DNA of 56,859 nt from UBA11891 sp003533785. GTDB lineage: Bacteria; Bacteroidota; Bacteroidia; Flavobacteriales; Flavobacteriaceae. Positions within the stretch are counted from its first letter, which is position 1. Every line of letters starts with the position of its first letter. A model generated the notes under the pieces. That model saw only the letters and a program-made list of their open reading frames with translations. It did no database searches and had not been told where the DNA came from. The DNA lies in NCBI GenBank assembly GCA_949511625.1, contig CATFEX010000002.1:1-56859 (forward strand). The letters are read 5' to 3'. Shown in pieces: positions 33,204 to 42,607 of this stretch. Position numbers and translations under genes: made by a program.

Positions 33204-33855
33204 AATAGTGTTGCATTATTTCCACATAAATGGAGTTATTATTTGGTTGTTTGGCCACGGAGTAGTTTAGGGAATGGGGATGTACTTTTTGGGCAGTTGT
33301 GGGACCAATACAAAAACAATGTGATTCTTGAATCTCATTTTCTTGGACATAACTATCCACAGCGGAAGGGCTATAGAACAAAATTCCATCGGGTTTCAAT
33401 CCCATTGGTTTGGAGTTTAATTTAGATTGGTAAACCTCGTGAATACGTAGTGAAATCTTTGCTTCTTCCAAACGATTCTCCAAGATTGGGAGACGTCTTT
33501 TTCCACAGCAATAGCTAAAGGGTTTATTCGAATGTTGCTTTGTAATACGATCTGCAAGCTCGCTTGCTGAAGGGTATACCTCCACGACGGTTGCATGATG
33601 CCCTCGCAAAAGTTGGGCACTTCCCTCTCCTACACAGTAAAAAAAAGAACGAGAACAAAGCTCGGAGATGTTGTCTTGTGCCAGCAGAAATTGTGTTGCA
33701 TTTTGACTGGTTAGAATGATATGTTTCTCCAAAAACACTTCAGGAAAGGGCAGTGGTATGATCGTGACAAAAGGGAATTCAACGATAGAAAAATCCTGTT
33801 GAATCAATCGATCCTTGAAATCTGGAGCTAATATTTTTGTAGCAAGCAGTTGCAC
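33196..33855 (-). CDS. hemD: Uroporphyrinogen III synthase
   Basis: Closes and inverts ring D of hydroxymethylbilane. Sequence conservation in this family is low; the call rests on size (219 residues), the two Rossmann-like halves (I-I-L-T-S-Q-N-A-T near residue 46; G-I-L-F-Y-S-P-S-A-V near residue 157) and its position between hemC and hemE. The segment F-C-I-G-P-T-T-A near residue 180 is the usual C-terminal signature. It starts one base after the hemC stop. Confidence 0.88.
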   Translation of the reverse strand: MQLLATKILAPDFKDRLIQQDFSIVEFPFVTIIPLPFPEVFLEKHIILTSQNATQFLLAQDNISELCSRSFFYCVGEGSAQLLRGHHATVVEVYPSASELADRITKQHSNKPFSYCCGKRRLPILENRLEEAKISLRIHEVYQSKLNSKPMGLKPDGILFYSPSAVDSYVQENEIQESHCFCIGPTTAQKVHPHSLNYSVAKQPNNNSIYVEIMQHYYA

Positions 33856-33856
33856 C

Positions 33857-34768
33857 TTATTTCGTTTTAAGTTCGGACATTATAGCGGCCCCACCGTTCT
33901 TCAAAACAGCCTGAGCTGCTTGCTCTCCGATTTGTTCCCAAGCTTCCTTAGAAAAGTAATTCTCATAAACTGCCTTTTCAGTGCCATCAAGAGAAAACAC
34001 ACCACCTTTAAAGTGCCAGCCATCTTTTGTGGGTCGAAGTAAAGCTCCAATTGGGGCGGTGCAACCTCCCTCGAGTCGTCGTAGAAAATGACGTTCTTGT
34101 TGGGTTGCTCTAAAAGTGATCTCACAATTGAGTCGTTTTACGGCAGCAAACGAATCTACTTCATCGGTTCGTCCAACAACACAAATTGCTCCCTGCGCAG
34201 GAGCAGGAATCATCCATTCCAGAACTTGACTCGATGTTGGTATTTGGTTAATTCGTTCAAGCCCAGCTTTGGCAAATAGGGCTCCAATCCAATCACTTTC
34301 TTTCAGGGTTTGGAGTCGACGTTGGACATTGCCTCTTAAGGTAGTCGTCTGATGTTGAGGATAGCGGCTTTTCCATTGGGCGCTTCTTCGTAGGCTTGAA
34401 GTACCTAGAGTCGCCGACTCAGGCCATTCTTTTTCTTTAGAAGTATATACTAATAGATCGGAAGCTGGCCCTCGTTCTAACACTGCCAGGATTGTGATTC
34501 CTTTGGGAAACTGCGTAGGCATGTCTTTAAAACTGTGCACTGCAATGTCAATGCGTTGGTCTATAAGCGCTTGGTCGAGTGCTTTGGTGAATATGCCTTG
34601 GACATTCATCTCATATAAAGGCTGAGTACTATTTTGATCTCCAAGGCTTTGAATTGGAATCAATTCGGAAAGAACTTGCTCTTTTTTCAACTCATTTTGT
34701 ACAAGCTGGGCCTGCCAAAGCGCTAGGGGACTGGACCGGGTTCCAATTCGAATGGGTGGATTAGACAT
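33857..34768 (-). CDS. hemC: Hydroxymethylbilane synthase (porphobilinogen deaminase)
   Basis: Polymerises four porphobilinogens on a dipyrromethane cofactor. The cofactor-bearing cysteine is C236 in L-E-G-G-C-T-A-P-I-G. The N-terminal I-G-T-R-S-S-P-L-A-L-W and V-H-S-F-K-D-M-P-T near residue 78 (catalytic aspartate) are intact. 303 residues, standard length. Its start overlaps the hemA stop by eight bases. Confidence 0.97.
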   Translation of the reverse strand: MSNPPIRIGTRSSPLALWQAQLVQNELKKEQVLSELIPIQSLGDQNSTQPLYEMNVQGIFTKALDQALIDQRIDIAVHSFKDMPTQFPKGITILAVLERGPASDLLVYTSKEKEWPESATLGTSSLRRSAQWKSRYPQHQTTTLRGNVQRRLQTLKESDWIGALFAKAGLERINQIPTSSQVLEWMIPAPAQGAICVVGRTDEVDSFAAVKRLNCEITFRATQQERHFLRRLEGGCTAPIGALLRPTKDGWHFKGGVFSLDGTEKAVYENYFSKEAWEQIGEQAAQAVLKNGGAAIMSELKTK

Positions 34769-35969
34769 GAGTGGGGATTTCCAGATCGAAAAGCTCGCGA
34801 AGCGCTTCGGCAGTATGATCGGCTTTATCTGGGTTTTCTCTAAAGAAGCTCGCTATTTGCCCGGTAACTTTCAATAAATTTTGTTGTTGTGGCGTGGGGT
34901 TGTCTTCGATCCTATTCAACTGCCATTTTTCTTTTAAAGCTTGCAATAAAGGGGCATATTTTCGCAGGCGAACCCATTCCCAGTATTCTTCTTTCACCTC
35001 CTCAATGATGGCCTCGGCTTGAGGGATGTGTTTTTTTCGTTCATTGAGATTGGCATCGGTAATTTTTGACAATTCGTCTAGGTGAACCAAGGTCACAAAA
35101 GGATTGTTTTCTAAGGAAGGAGCAACGTTCCTAGGCACCGATAAATCCAGTATTAGCAAGGGCTTGTTTAGATGAACAAGTTCTTCACTGACTGTGTATG
35201 TGTTGCCTCCCGTAGCAACAATAAGTATATCGGTTTCACGAATTTCAGCGGCAATATCTCCTAAAGGCTTAACAGTTAAGTCAAATTTTCCTGCAATTTG
35301 ATTTGCTTTTTCAGAGGTTCTGTTGATGAGAGTGATATGATTGTTGGGAGCGTGCTTGATCAGATTTTCGCAAGTGTTTCTTCCAATTTTACCAGTTCCG
35401 TATAGTAATATTTTGGCTTGATTCGGCTGTTTGTGATGTGATAAAATGTAACGAACGGCGGCAAAAGCGACCGAGGTGGCTCCAGTTGATAATTTGGTCT
35501 CTGTTTTAACCCTTTTGCTAGCTTGAATTACAGCATTTACGAGGCGTTCGGAATGTCCATTCACCATTCCTTGCTTTTTGGATAAAAGGAAACTTTTCTT
35601 TAGTTGACTGATTACTTCAAAATCACCAAGAATCTGGCTATCCAATCCCGTACCTACCTTAAATAAATGATCAATGGCTTCGCTTTTCTGGAGCTGGTAC
35701 CCGATGGTGTCAAATAATTCTAAATCTCCTTTGCTCGATTCCACAAGGAGTTGTTTGAGAACTTGTGCTGAATTGGCAAAGCCGTAGAGCTCTGTTCGAT
35801 TGCAAGTGGCATTGATCATCAGCTCGTCCACGCCATGGGCTCTAGCCTTTTCAATTAATGATTGGGATTCATGCGGACCAAGATTAAATTTACCTCTGAG
35901 GTCTATATCTGCATTCTTATAGCTAATACCTACTGCATAAAAATCCTTTGGTGCAGGATTGTCTTTCAT
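34761..35969 (-). CDS. hemA: Glutamyl-tRNA reductase
   Basis: Commits glutamyl-tRNA to tetrapyrrole synthesis by reducing it to glutamate semialdehyde. The catalytic cysteine is C56 in N-A-T-C-N-R-T-E, and G-T-G-L-D-S-Q-I-L-G-D near residue 108 and the NADPH loop Y-G-T-G-K-I-G-R-N near residue 188 are present. 402 residues. It is the first gene of the minus-strand heme operon, with a strong -33/-7 promoter and a perfect inverted repeat upstream, so it is the likely control point. hemL, the partner enzyme, is not in the window. Confidence 0.96.
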   Translation of the reverse strand: MKDNPAPKDFYAVGISYKNADIDLRGKFNLGPHESQSLIEKARAHGVDELMINATCNRTELYGFANSAQVLKQLLVESSKGDLELFDTIGYQLQKSEAIDHLFKVGTGLDSQILGDFEVISQLKKSFLLSKKQGMVNGHSERLVNAVIQASKRVKTETKLSTGATSVAFAAVRYILSHHKQPNQAKILLYGTGKIGRNTCENLIKHAPNNHITLINRTSEKANQIAGKFDLTVKPLGDIAAEIRETDILIVATGGNTYTVSEELVHLNKPLLILDLSVPRNVAPSLENNPFVTLVHLDELSKITDANLNERKKHIPQAEAIIEEVKEEYWEWVRLRKYAPLLQALKEKWQLNRIEDNPTPQQQNLLKVTGQIASFFRENPDKADHTAEALRELFDLEIPTHV

Positions 35970-35990
35970 TCGAATTCTAAATATCCGCTA

Positions 35991-36022
35991 CAAAAATACT
36001 TTTTGAGTAAATTAAAAAACAA
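35991..36022 (-). promoter_or_regulatory. Promoter of the hemA operon
   Basis: On the minus strand: TTG (36022-36020), 21 bases, then TATTTTTG (35998-35991). This is a full match to the Bacteroidetes pattern with the same spacing as sdhC. The leader to the hemA ATG is about 15 bases and contains a TTTAGA half-site (35981-35976), the same hexamer as in the palindrome upstream. Confidence 0.65.
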
Positions 36023-36119
36023 CGCAAGAAGAACTAAAACTGTCAAAATGTGTAATTTTACCTCCAATAGCCAATAAAATGTGTTTCGACTAGTAATCAA
36101 AGGGATTCTAGAAGACCGC

Positions 36120-36144
36120 ATTATTTAGAAAAGGTCTAAATAAT
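36120..36144. promoter_or_regulatory. Perfect 10-bp inverted repeat in the hemA-araC gap, candidate operator
   Basis: ATTATTTAGA (36120-36129), 5 bases, TCTAAATAAT (36135-36144). The core TTTAGA-N5-TCTAAA resembles iron-control-type boxes of Fur-superfamily regulators in layout. It lies 40 bases before the AraC start and about 120 bases upstream of the hemA -7 element. A second inverted repeat, TAATAAT-N4-ATTATTA (36141-36158), partly overlaps it. The feoA leader has a related 6-5-6 motif. Confidence 0.55.
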
Positions 36145-36184
36145 AATCAAAATTATTAATAAAAATAACGATAAAAGTGCAGGT

Positions 36185-37039
36185 ATGGAGACAGTGATTG
36201 AAAATGGATTTTATGTTATTCGTCATCAGAATAATTTGAATGAAGAAACCTTTGTTAAGCGATCATTGACACAAGAGTATATTCAATTTCACTTTTGTTT
36301 GAAAGGACGCGCTGTATTTAGCTATAACGCCAATAGTTATCAATTTACTGTAAATGAATCACAGACGATTTTATTATACAATCCTCAAAAAGAACTACCC
36401 ATTGATGCCTGCCTGATTCCTGGGACTTGGATGTTGAGTTTGATCTTATCGATTAAAAAATTTCATTCTTTATTTTCATCCGATGCGGATCACATTCACT
36501 TTTTGAGTCCCGACAATATTTCAAAAAAATTCTATGACAACAAGCCCCTGTCTCCAGCGATGGCAGTAGTTTTGAGTCAAATGCTTCAATCGAAACTACA
36601 CGACAGTATTAAGGCTCTTTACTTCAAAGGGAAAGTGTATGAGTTACTGAGTTTGTATTTTAATAAAGAAGGGGATGAAAATGTTGAAAGTTGCCCTTTC
36701 CTTGAAGACGAAGCGCAAGCAGGGAAGATTCATTTAGCCAAAAAAATCATTTTAGAACGAATGACGACACCGCCATCTCTCAATGATTTGGCTAGCGAAA
36801 TTGGATTGAATACCAAGAAACTGAAGGAAGGGTTCAAACAGCTGTATGGGCAAACGGTTTTTTCTTATCTATTGGATCACAAAATGGAAGAGGCGAGACG
36901 AATGTTGGATTCCCAACAATACAATGTCAACGAAGTAGGACTTAGGTTGGGCTACAGCACTTCCAGTCATTTCATCGCTGCTTTCAAAAAGAAATTCGGT
37001 ACGACACCCAAAAAATACCTAATGTCTGTATCTTCGTAA
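36185..37039 (+). CDS. AraC-family transcriptional regulator at the heme locus
   Basis: A 284-residue regulator. The C-terminal 85 residues hold the double helix-turn-helix (L-N-D-L-A-S-E-I-G-L-N, then V-N-E-V-G-L-R-L-G-Y-S-T-S-S-H-F and G-T-T-P-K-K-Y). The N-terminal 160 residues resemble a cupin-like sensing domain without a family I can name. It is divergent from hemA and starts the hemH unit (11 bases before hemH). Regulation of iron or heme genes in answer to a siderophore or heme ligand is plausible, as for PchR/YbtA types, but this is inference. Confidence 0.85.
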   Translation: METVIENGFYVIRHQNNLNEETFVKRSLTQEYIQFHFCLKGRAVFSYNANSYQFTVNESQTILLYNPQKELPIDACLIPGTWMLSLILSIKKFHSLFSSDADHIHFLSPDNISKKFYDNKPLSPAMAVVLSQMLQSKLHDSIKALYFKGKVYELLSLYFNKEGDENVESCPFLEDEAQAGKIHLAKKIILERMTTPPSLNDLASEIGLNTKKLKEGFKQLYGQTVFSYLLDHKMEEARRMLDSQQYNVNEVGLRLGYSTSSHFIAAFKKKFGTTPKKYLMSVSS

Positions 37040-37049
37040 AAAAAATGCA

Positions 37050-38081
37050 ATGAAAGGTGTGTTACTAGTGAATTTGGGTTCTCCGGAGAGTCCAGATCCC
37101 AAGGATGTGAAGGTATATCTCGACGAATTTTTGATGGACGAAAGGGTAATTGACTTGCCCTCATTTCTACGGACCATATTGGTTCGTGGAATTATTTTAA
37201 ATACGCGACCCAAGCGTTCAGCAAAGGCCTACAAAAAAATATGGTGGGATGAAGGATCCCCTTTGATTGTTTTATCCAAACGACTCCTCCAAAAAATGGA
37301 AGAAAAGGTGCAGCTTCCTCTTGCTTTAGGCATGCGCTACGGAAAACCCGCTATCCAAAAGGGTTTACAGGAATTGGCTGATAAGGGAGTGACCGAAGTT
37401 CTCCTTGTACCCCTCTATCCTCAATTTGCAATGGCAACTACAGAAACCATCTTAGTACTAGCAGAATCCCTACGTCAAGAATCCTTTCCGCAAATGGAGT
37501 TCACGACTTTACCTTCTTTCTACAATCATCCCGATTATGTTCGTGTGTTGTCGCAGTCCATTCAGGAATCCCTACAGGACAAACAGTGGGAACATTTGAT
37601 TTTTTCCTATCATGGCGTTCCCGAACGACATATTCGAAAATCTGACATCACCAAGTCTCACTGTAAAATTGATGGGCAGTGTTGCCAAACAGCTTCACCA
37701 GCTCACCAATATTGCTATCGACATCAGTGTTTCGAAACAACGCGTTTGGTTGCAGAATATTTGGATTTGGCTTCCGACCGCTACACGACCACTTTCCAAT
37801 CTCGCTTGGGCTTGGACCCATGGCTGCAACCCTATACAGACAAAACCGTTGCTAAAATGGCCAAATCAGGTGTGAAAAAAATGGCAATTGTCACTCCTGC
37901 CTTCGTTTCAGATTGTCTAGAGACCTTAGAAGAAATTGGGATGGAGGCCGTTGAAGATTTTGAAGAAAAAGGAGGGGAACATCTCCATGTGATCCCGTGT
38001 ATCAATGACCGAGAAGACTGGGTAAATGTTATGAGTCGCTGGGTTGATGAATGGGCTATGTCTGAACCGGTTAGCTCTTAA
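37050..38081 (+). CDS. hemH: Ferrochelatase with internal cysteine cluster
   Basis: Inserts Fe(II) into protoporphyrin IX. Landmarks: V-N-L-G-S-P near residue 8, the catalytic histidine in F-S-Y-H-G-V-P-E-R near residue 190, and P-A-F-V-S-D-C-L-E-T-L-E-E near residue 285 with the second acidic face. Between them, five cysteines (C205, C211, C212, C222, C227) form C-x5-C-C-x9-C-x4-C, a candidate [2Fe-2S] site placed inside the chain. 343 residues. The stop codon overlaps the MATE gene start (TAATG). Confidence 0.95.
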   Translation: MKGVLLVNLGSPESPDPKDVKVYLDEFLMDERVIDLPSFLRTILVRGIILNTRPKRSAKAYKKIWWDEGSPLIVLSKRLLQKMEEKVQLPLALGMRYGKPAIQKGLQELADKGVTEVLLVPLYPQFAMATTETILVLAESLRQESFPQMEFTTLPSFYNHPDYVRVLSQSIQESLQDKQWEHLIFSYHGVPERHIRKSDITKSHCKIDGQCCQTASPAHQYCYRHQCFETTRLVAEYLDLASDRYTTTFQSRLGLDPWLQPYTDKTVAKMAKSGVKKMAIVTPAFVSDCLETLEEIGMEAVEDFEEKGGEHLHVIPCINDREDWVNVMSRWVDEWAMSEPVSS

Positions 38082-39436
38082 TGGCCACTGAAAAAGCGGC
38101 TCTACTGGGTCAGCTTCCCATTGGCAAACTACTCATTCAACAATCCGTCCCTGCTTCGATCGGAATCTTAGCCATGTCAATTAATATCCTTGTTGACACC
38201 ATCTTTGTGGGACAATGGATTGGAGCCGATGCGATTGCCGCTATCAATGTAGTACTGCCTGTTTCTTTTTTTATTGGAGCCTTGGGGATGGCCATAGGAA
38301 TTGGAGGAGGATCGGTAATATCAAGAGCCTTTGGGGATAACAACCTTCAAAAGGCTCGGCTCACTTTTGGCAACCAATTGGTTCTTACATTTTTTTTGTG
38401 TCTGAGTTTTGTTCTAGGGGGGTTGTATTATGCCGATCTACTCATTCCACTATTTGGTGGAAAAGGGGGATTATTTTCTCTAGCCAAAATTTATTATGTA
38501 ATTGTTCTGTATGGAGTTCCTGTACTCGGGTTTTGTATGATGGGTAACAATGTGGCTCGTGCCGAAGGCAAGCCAAAGTTCGCGATGTATGCCATGTTAC
38601 TTCCTTCTATTTCTAATTTACTTTTGGATGTAATCTTTATAAAACTGTTGGGTTGGGGAATGACTGGAGCAGCTTGGGCAACAACACTATCATATGGGGT
38701 TTGTGCGAGTTATCTACTTTATTTTTTCATAGTTCATAGCGAACTAAACGTGCAATTTCAACACCTAATTCTAAAAAGAAAAATTGTTGCTGAAATTGGC
38801 AGTTTGGGAATGGTTACATTGTCTCGACAAGCCGTAGTTAGTTTGGTAGTTCTCATTGTCAACAACCTCTTATTCGACTTTGGCGGTGCTACTCAATTGG
38901 CTATTTATGCGATCATCAGTCGTATGTTAATGTTTGCCCTATTTCCCATATTGGGGATTACACAAGGGTTTCTCCCAATAGCGGGCTACAACTATGGAGC
39001 GCAGCACAAAGAACGAGTTATTGGTCTAATTCGGCTAACCCTGATCGTGGTCACTGTAATGGCCAGCTTAGTCTTTGGGCTTATTTTTATTTTTGCCGCT
39101 CCCATTGCTCAACTATTTACTACCGATCCTGATGTAATTTCTGAAACGCCTCATGCCCTTCGCTGGGTATTTGCTGCTACTCCCATTTTGGGAATTCAAC
39201 TGATTGGTGCGGCTTATTTTCAAGCCATCGGCAAAGCAGTTCCAGCACTACTGCTTACCCTAACACGTCAAGGATTTTTCTTTATTCCCTTAGTGTTTAT
39301 TCTTCCTTATTATTTTGGAATAAACGGCATTTGGATGGCTTTCCCTATTGGCGAAACACTAGCCACGCTAATCACAGCATTTTTCTTGTATCGAGAACTA
39401 AAAAAATATCAAAAGCTACAGAAGACAACTCCTTAG
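38081..39436 (+). CDS. MATE-family multidrug/metabolite exporter
   Basis: A 451-residue inner-membrane protein with about 12 helices in two similar halves. The N-terminal Q-S-V-P-A-S-I-G and D-T-I-F-V-G-Q, and the second-half G-I-T-Q-G-F-L-P-I-A-G-Y-N-Y-G-A, are characteristic of Na+ or H+-driven MATE exporters. Translationally coupled to hemH; it might relieve porphyrin or heme excess, but no substrate can be read from the sequence. Confidence 0.9.
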   Translation: MATEKAALLGQLPIGKLLIQQSVPASIGILAMSINILVDTIFVGQWIGADAIAAINVVLPVSFFIGALGMAIGIGGGSVISRAFGDNNLQKARLTFGNQLVLTFFLCLSFVLGGLYYADLLIPLFGGKGGLFSLAKIYYVIVLYGVPVLGFCMMGNNVARAEGKPKFAMYAMLLPSISNLLLDVIFIKLLGWGMTGAAWATTLSYGVCASYLLYFFIVHSELNVQFQHLILKRKIVAEIGSLGMVTLSRQAVVSLVVLIVNNLLFDFGGATQLAIYAIISRMLMFALFPILGITQGFLPIAGYNYGAQHKERVIGLIRLTLIVVTVMASLVFGLIFIFAAPIAQLFTTDPDVISETPHALRWVFAATPILGIQLIGAAYFQAIGKAVPALLLTLTRQGFFFIPLVFILPYYFGINGIWMAFPIGETLATLITAFFLYRELKKYQKLQKTTP

Positions 39437-39480
39437 AACAGTCAGATAGTTTTTTGTATTTTCCATAAAATATTTAGAAG

Positions 39481-42400
39481 ATGACAAAATTTGGAAAGCA
39501 CTTATTCCTAAGTCTATTACTCATTTTTTTATTCAGCTCCGAAACACAAGCGCAGCGAAAAAGGAAAGCAAAGATTCCCTCTATTTCTAGCCAGCTATAT
39601 AGCAGTTTGGAATATCGGGAAATTGGCCCGTTTAGAGGAGGACGATCTGCAGCTGTTACGGGAGTCCCTGGACAGCCACAATTATTCTATATGGGAAGTG
39701 CTGGAGGAGGTGTTTGGAGAACTACCGACGGGGGCAAAACCTATGAGAATTTATCCGATGGCTATTTTGGTGGGAGTATTGGTTCTATTGCTGTAGCAAA
39801 GAGTGATCCCAACGTGATTTATGTTGGTGGTGGAGAAGTCACTGTTAGGGGAAATGTCTCAGCAGGTTACGGTGTTTGGAAATCCATGGACGCGGGTAAA
39901 ACTTGGACCTTTGCTGGGCTTCCCAAATCACGACATATACCCCGAATTGCGATTGATCCTTCCAACCCCGATATTGTATATGCGGCAGTGCTTGGAGATT
40001 TGTTCAAGCCAACTTCCCAAAGAGGGGTATACAAAAGTGTGGACGGAGGGAAAAACTGGAAAAAAATATTGTTTTCTTCGAATCAAGCAGGGGCGGTAGA
40101 ACTTCAACTAGACCCAACCAATCCTCGGATATTATACGCATCTACTTGGCAAGTAAAACGTACACCCTACAGTTTGAGCAGTGGAGGATCCGGTTCGGCA
40201 TTGTGGAAGAGTTCCGATTCAGGGGCCTCTTGGAGTAAAATCAGTGACAACAATGGATTTGCAATGGGAACGTTGGGAATCATTGGCGTCACCGTATCAC
40301 CTGTGGACGCTCAAAAAATTTGGGCTATTGTAGAACACAAAGAAAAAGGAGGAATCTATCACTCTGAAAATGGAGGGTCGAGTTGGAAACATATTAATGA
40401 TAGCCGTGCCCTCAGGCAACGTGCTTGGTATTATTCCAAAATTTACGCAGATACCCAAAATGAGAACATAGTTTATGTAATGAATGTATCCTATCATAAA
40501 TCCACCGATGGCGGGAAAAACTTCGAAAGTTTTAATGCTCCTCACGGCGACCATCACGACTTGTGGATAGCACCTGAGGACAATCAGCGGATGATCATTG
40601 CCGATGACGGAGGGGCTCAAATAAGTTATGATGGGGGAGCACATTGGAGTACCTACCATAACCAACCCACTGCTCAGTTCTATCGGGTAACCACAGACAA
40701 CGCTTTTCCTTATCGGATCTACGTAGCACAACAGGACAACTCAACCCTCCGCATTCCGCATCGCACCGCATCCAATTATATTGAAGAGGAGCATTGGGAG
40801 GAAACAGCGGGAGGAGAATCGGCTCATATTGCTGTTGATCCATTGAACAACGATATCGTTTACGGTGGAAGCTATGGCGGCTATCTCACCCGAGTAAATC
40901 ACGCTAAGAATACAGAACGCGGTATTAATGTATGGCCCGACAATCCCATGGGGTATGGAGCAGAAGGCATGCGTTACCGTTTTCAATGGAACTTTCCCAT
41001 AATTTTTAGTCGTCACAATCCGAAGAAATTATACACCTTCTCCAATCACGTTCATGTCTCTGAAAATGAAGGACAAAGCTGGGAAATTATTAGTCCAGAC
41101 CTCACTCGAAATGATCCTGATAAACTGCGTTCATCTGGAGGTCCGATTACACAGGACAATACTGGAGTGGAATATTATTGCACTCTATTTGCAGCCAATG
41201 AATCGCCTCTGCAAGAAGGACTGATGTGGGTTGGGAGCGACGACGGATTGGTTCATATTACGAAGGATGCTGGAGAAAGTTGGATCAATGTCACACCCAA
41301 ACAACTTCCAGAGTGGATGCAGATTAATAGCATAGAACCTTCTTATACCGATCCAGCTGTATGCTACATTGCAGGCACTCGCTACAAAATGGGAGACTAC
41401 CGCCCCTATTTGTACAAGACATCGGATTATGGAAAAACTTGGGTAGAAATCACTCAAGGTATTTCATCAGACCATTTTACTCGTGTTGTTCGTTCTGACC
41501 CTCAGAGAAAAGGTCTCTTGTATGCAGGAACCGAAGCAGGAATGTACCTTTCGTTTAATGATGGTAAAACTTGGAATTCTTTTCAGCAAAACCTTCCTTT
41601 GGTACCCATCACGGACCTGGTCATTAAGGACAACAGTTTAATTGTTGCTACTCAAGGGAGGAGTATTTGGATGATCGATGATCTCACAGTGCTTCATCAG
41701 ATGGATACAACCACAAGTGAAGATGAGGTTCATTTATTTGCCCCCAAAACCAGCTATAGAACTAAAGGGAGTGGGGGAAAATCTTCAAAATTAAAAGGGA
41801 CCAATTTACCAAACGGAGTGGTAGTACATTACTATCTCCCTCAATGGGATTCTGGAACAGATAGTTTATCACTTACTTTTGTAGATGCCAATAATAGTCC
41901 GATTAAAACATTTTCTTCTCAGGACGAAAAAAACCCATTAACTCCCAATAAAGGAGGGAATACTTTTGTGTGGGATACACGCTACGAAGGTGCTGAAACT
42001 CTTGAAGATATGATTTTTTGGAGCGCTTCTTTTTCCGGCCCAAAGGCAGTACCTGGAACGTATAAAGTTCAATTGACTGTTAATGGAATCGAACAGCAGC
42101 AACCTTTTTCAATACAATCGAACCCTTCTGGAGAGGCGTCTGTGGCAGAAATGCAACAACAATTTGATTTCATTACCCGAGTGAACGCCACCAATGACAA
42201 AGCGCACAAGGCGATCAAAAGCTTACGTTCGATCAATCAAAAGTTGGCAGCATTTGAAAAAAACTATGTAGCAAACCCAAACTTGAAGGGGTTGGTGGCA
42301 CAAGCGAAGAAGATTCAAAAAAATCTCTCTAAAATTGAAAAAACACTATACCAAACCCAAAATCGAAGCAATCAGGATCCATTGAATTTCCCCATCAAAT

Positions 42401-42606
42401 TAACCAATAAATTGGCCTACCTCAATGATCTTGTAGGGATGGATGATTTTGGACCCACGGCCCAAGACGAAGCTGTCCGAGGGGAACTTACAAAAGCCAT
42501 TAATAACGCCTTGGAGGCTTTCGAAAAAATAAAAGAAAAGGATGTAAAATCCTTTAACTTAGAGTTTTCAAAATTAGCATTAGATTATTTAACGATCGAA
42601 AACTAA
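39481..42606 (+). CDS. Secreted VPS10/sortilin-like BNR propeller protein (paralog 2)
   Basis: A 1041-residue exported protein: signal peptide residues 1-24 (M-T-K-F-G-K-H, hydrophobic core, T-Q-A-Q). Blade motifs recur through residues 45-730 (T-T-D-G-G-K-T, S-M-D-A-G-K-T-W, S-V-D-G-G-K-N-W, S-E-N-G-G-S-S-W and others). A Fn3/FlgD-like beta domain follows (about 760-860), then a helical, probably coiled-coil tail (about 880-1040). It shares the overall plan of the protein at 7566 but lacks that protein's helical insertion and has the extra tail. It sits between hemH-MATE and hemJ with one base to hemJ. Function unknown. Confidence 0.83.
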   Translation: MTKFGKHLFLSLLLIFLFSSETQAQRKRKAKIPSISSQLYSSLEYREIGPFRGGRSAAVTGVPGQPQLFYMGSAGGGVWRTTDGGKTYENLSDGYFGGSIGSIAVAKSDPNVIYVGGGEVTVRGNVSAGYGVWKSMDAGKTWTFAGLPKSRHIPRIAIDPSNPDIVYAAVLGDLFKPTSQRGVYKSVDGGKNWKKILFSSNQAGAVELQLDPTNPRILYASTWQVKRTPYSLSSGGSGSALWKSSDSGASWSKISDNNGFAMGTLGIIGVTVSPVDAQKIWAIVEHKEKGGIYHSENGGSSWKHINDSRALRQRAWYYSKIYADTQNENIVYVMNVSYHKSTDGGKNFESFNAPHGDHHDLWIAPEDNQRMIIADDGGAQISYDGGAHWSTYHNQPTAQFYRVTTDNAFPYRIYVAQQDNSTLRIPHRTASNYIEEEHWEETAGGESAHIAVDPLNNDIVYGGSYGGYLTRVNHAKNTERGINVWPDNPMGYGAEGMRYRFQWNFPIIFSRHNPKKLYTFSNHVHVSENEGQSWEIISPDLTRNDPDKLRSSGGPITQDNTGVEYYCTLFAANESPLQEGLMWVGSDDGLVHITKDAGESWINVTPKQLPEWMQINSIEPSYTDPAVCYIAGTRYKMGDYRPYLYKTSDYGKTWVEITQGISSDHFTRVVRSDPQRKGLLYAGTEAGMYLSFNDGKTWNSFQQNLPLVPITDLVIKDNSLIVATQGRSIWMIDDLTVLHQMDTTTSEDEVHLFAPKTSYRTKGSGGKSSKLKGTNLPNGVVVHYYLPQWDSGTDSLSLTFVDANNSPIKTFSSQDEKNPLTPNKGGNTFVWDTRYEGAETLEDMIFWSASFSGPKAVPGTYKVQLTVNGIEQQQPFSIQSNPSGEASVAEMQQQFDFITRVNATNDKAHKAIKSLRSINQKLAAFEKNYVANPNLKGLVAQAKKIQKNLSKIEKTLYQTQNRSNQDPLNFPIKLTNKLAYLNDLVGMDDFGPTAQDEAVRGELTKAINNALEAFEKIKEKDVKSFNLEFSKLALDYLTIEN

Positions 42607-42607
42607 A

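Noticed and set aside
40297..40731. Open frame of 144 codons opposite the second propeller gene
   Set aside because: Antisense shadow; hydrophobic and cysteine content reflect the opposite strand's Asp-Gly-rich codons.
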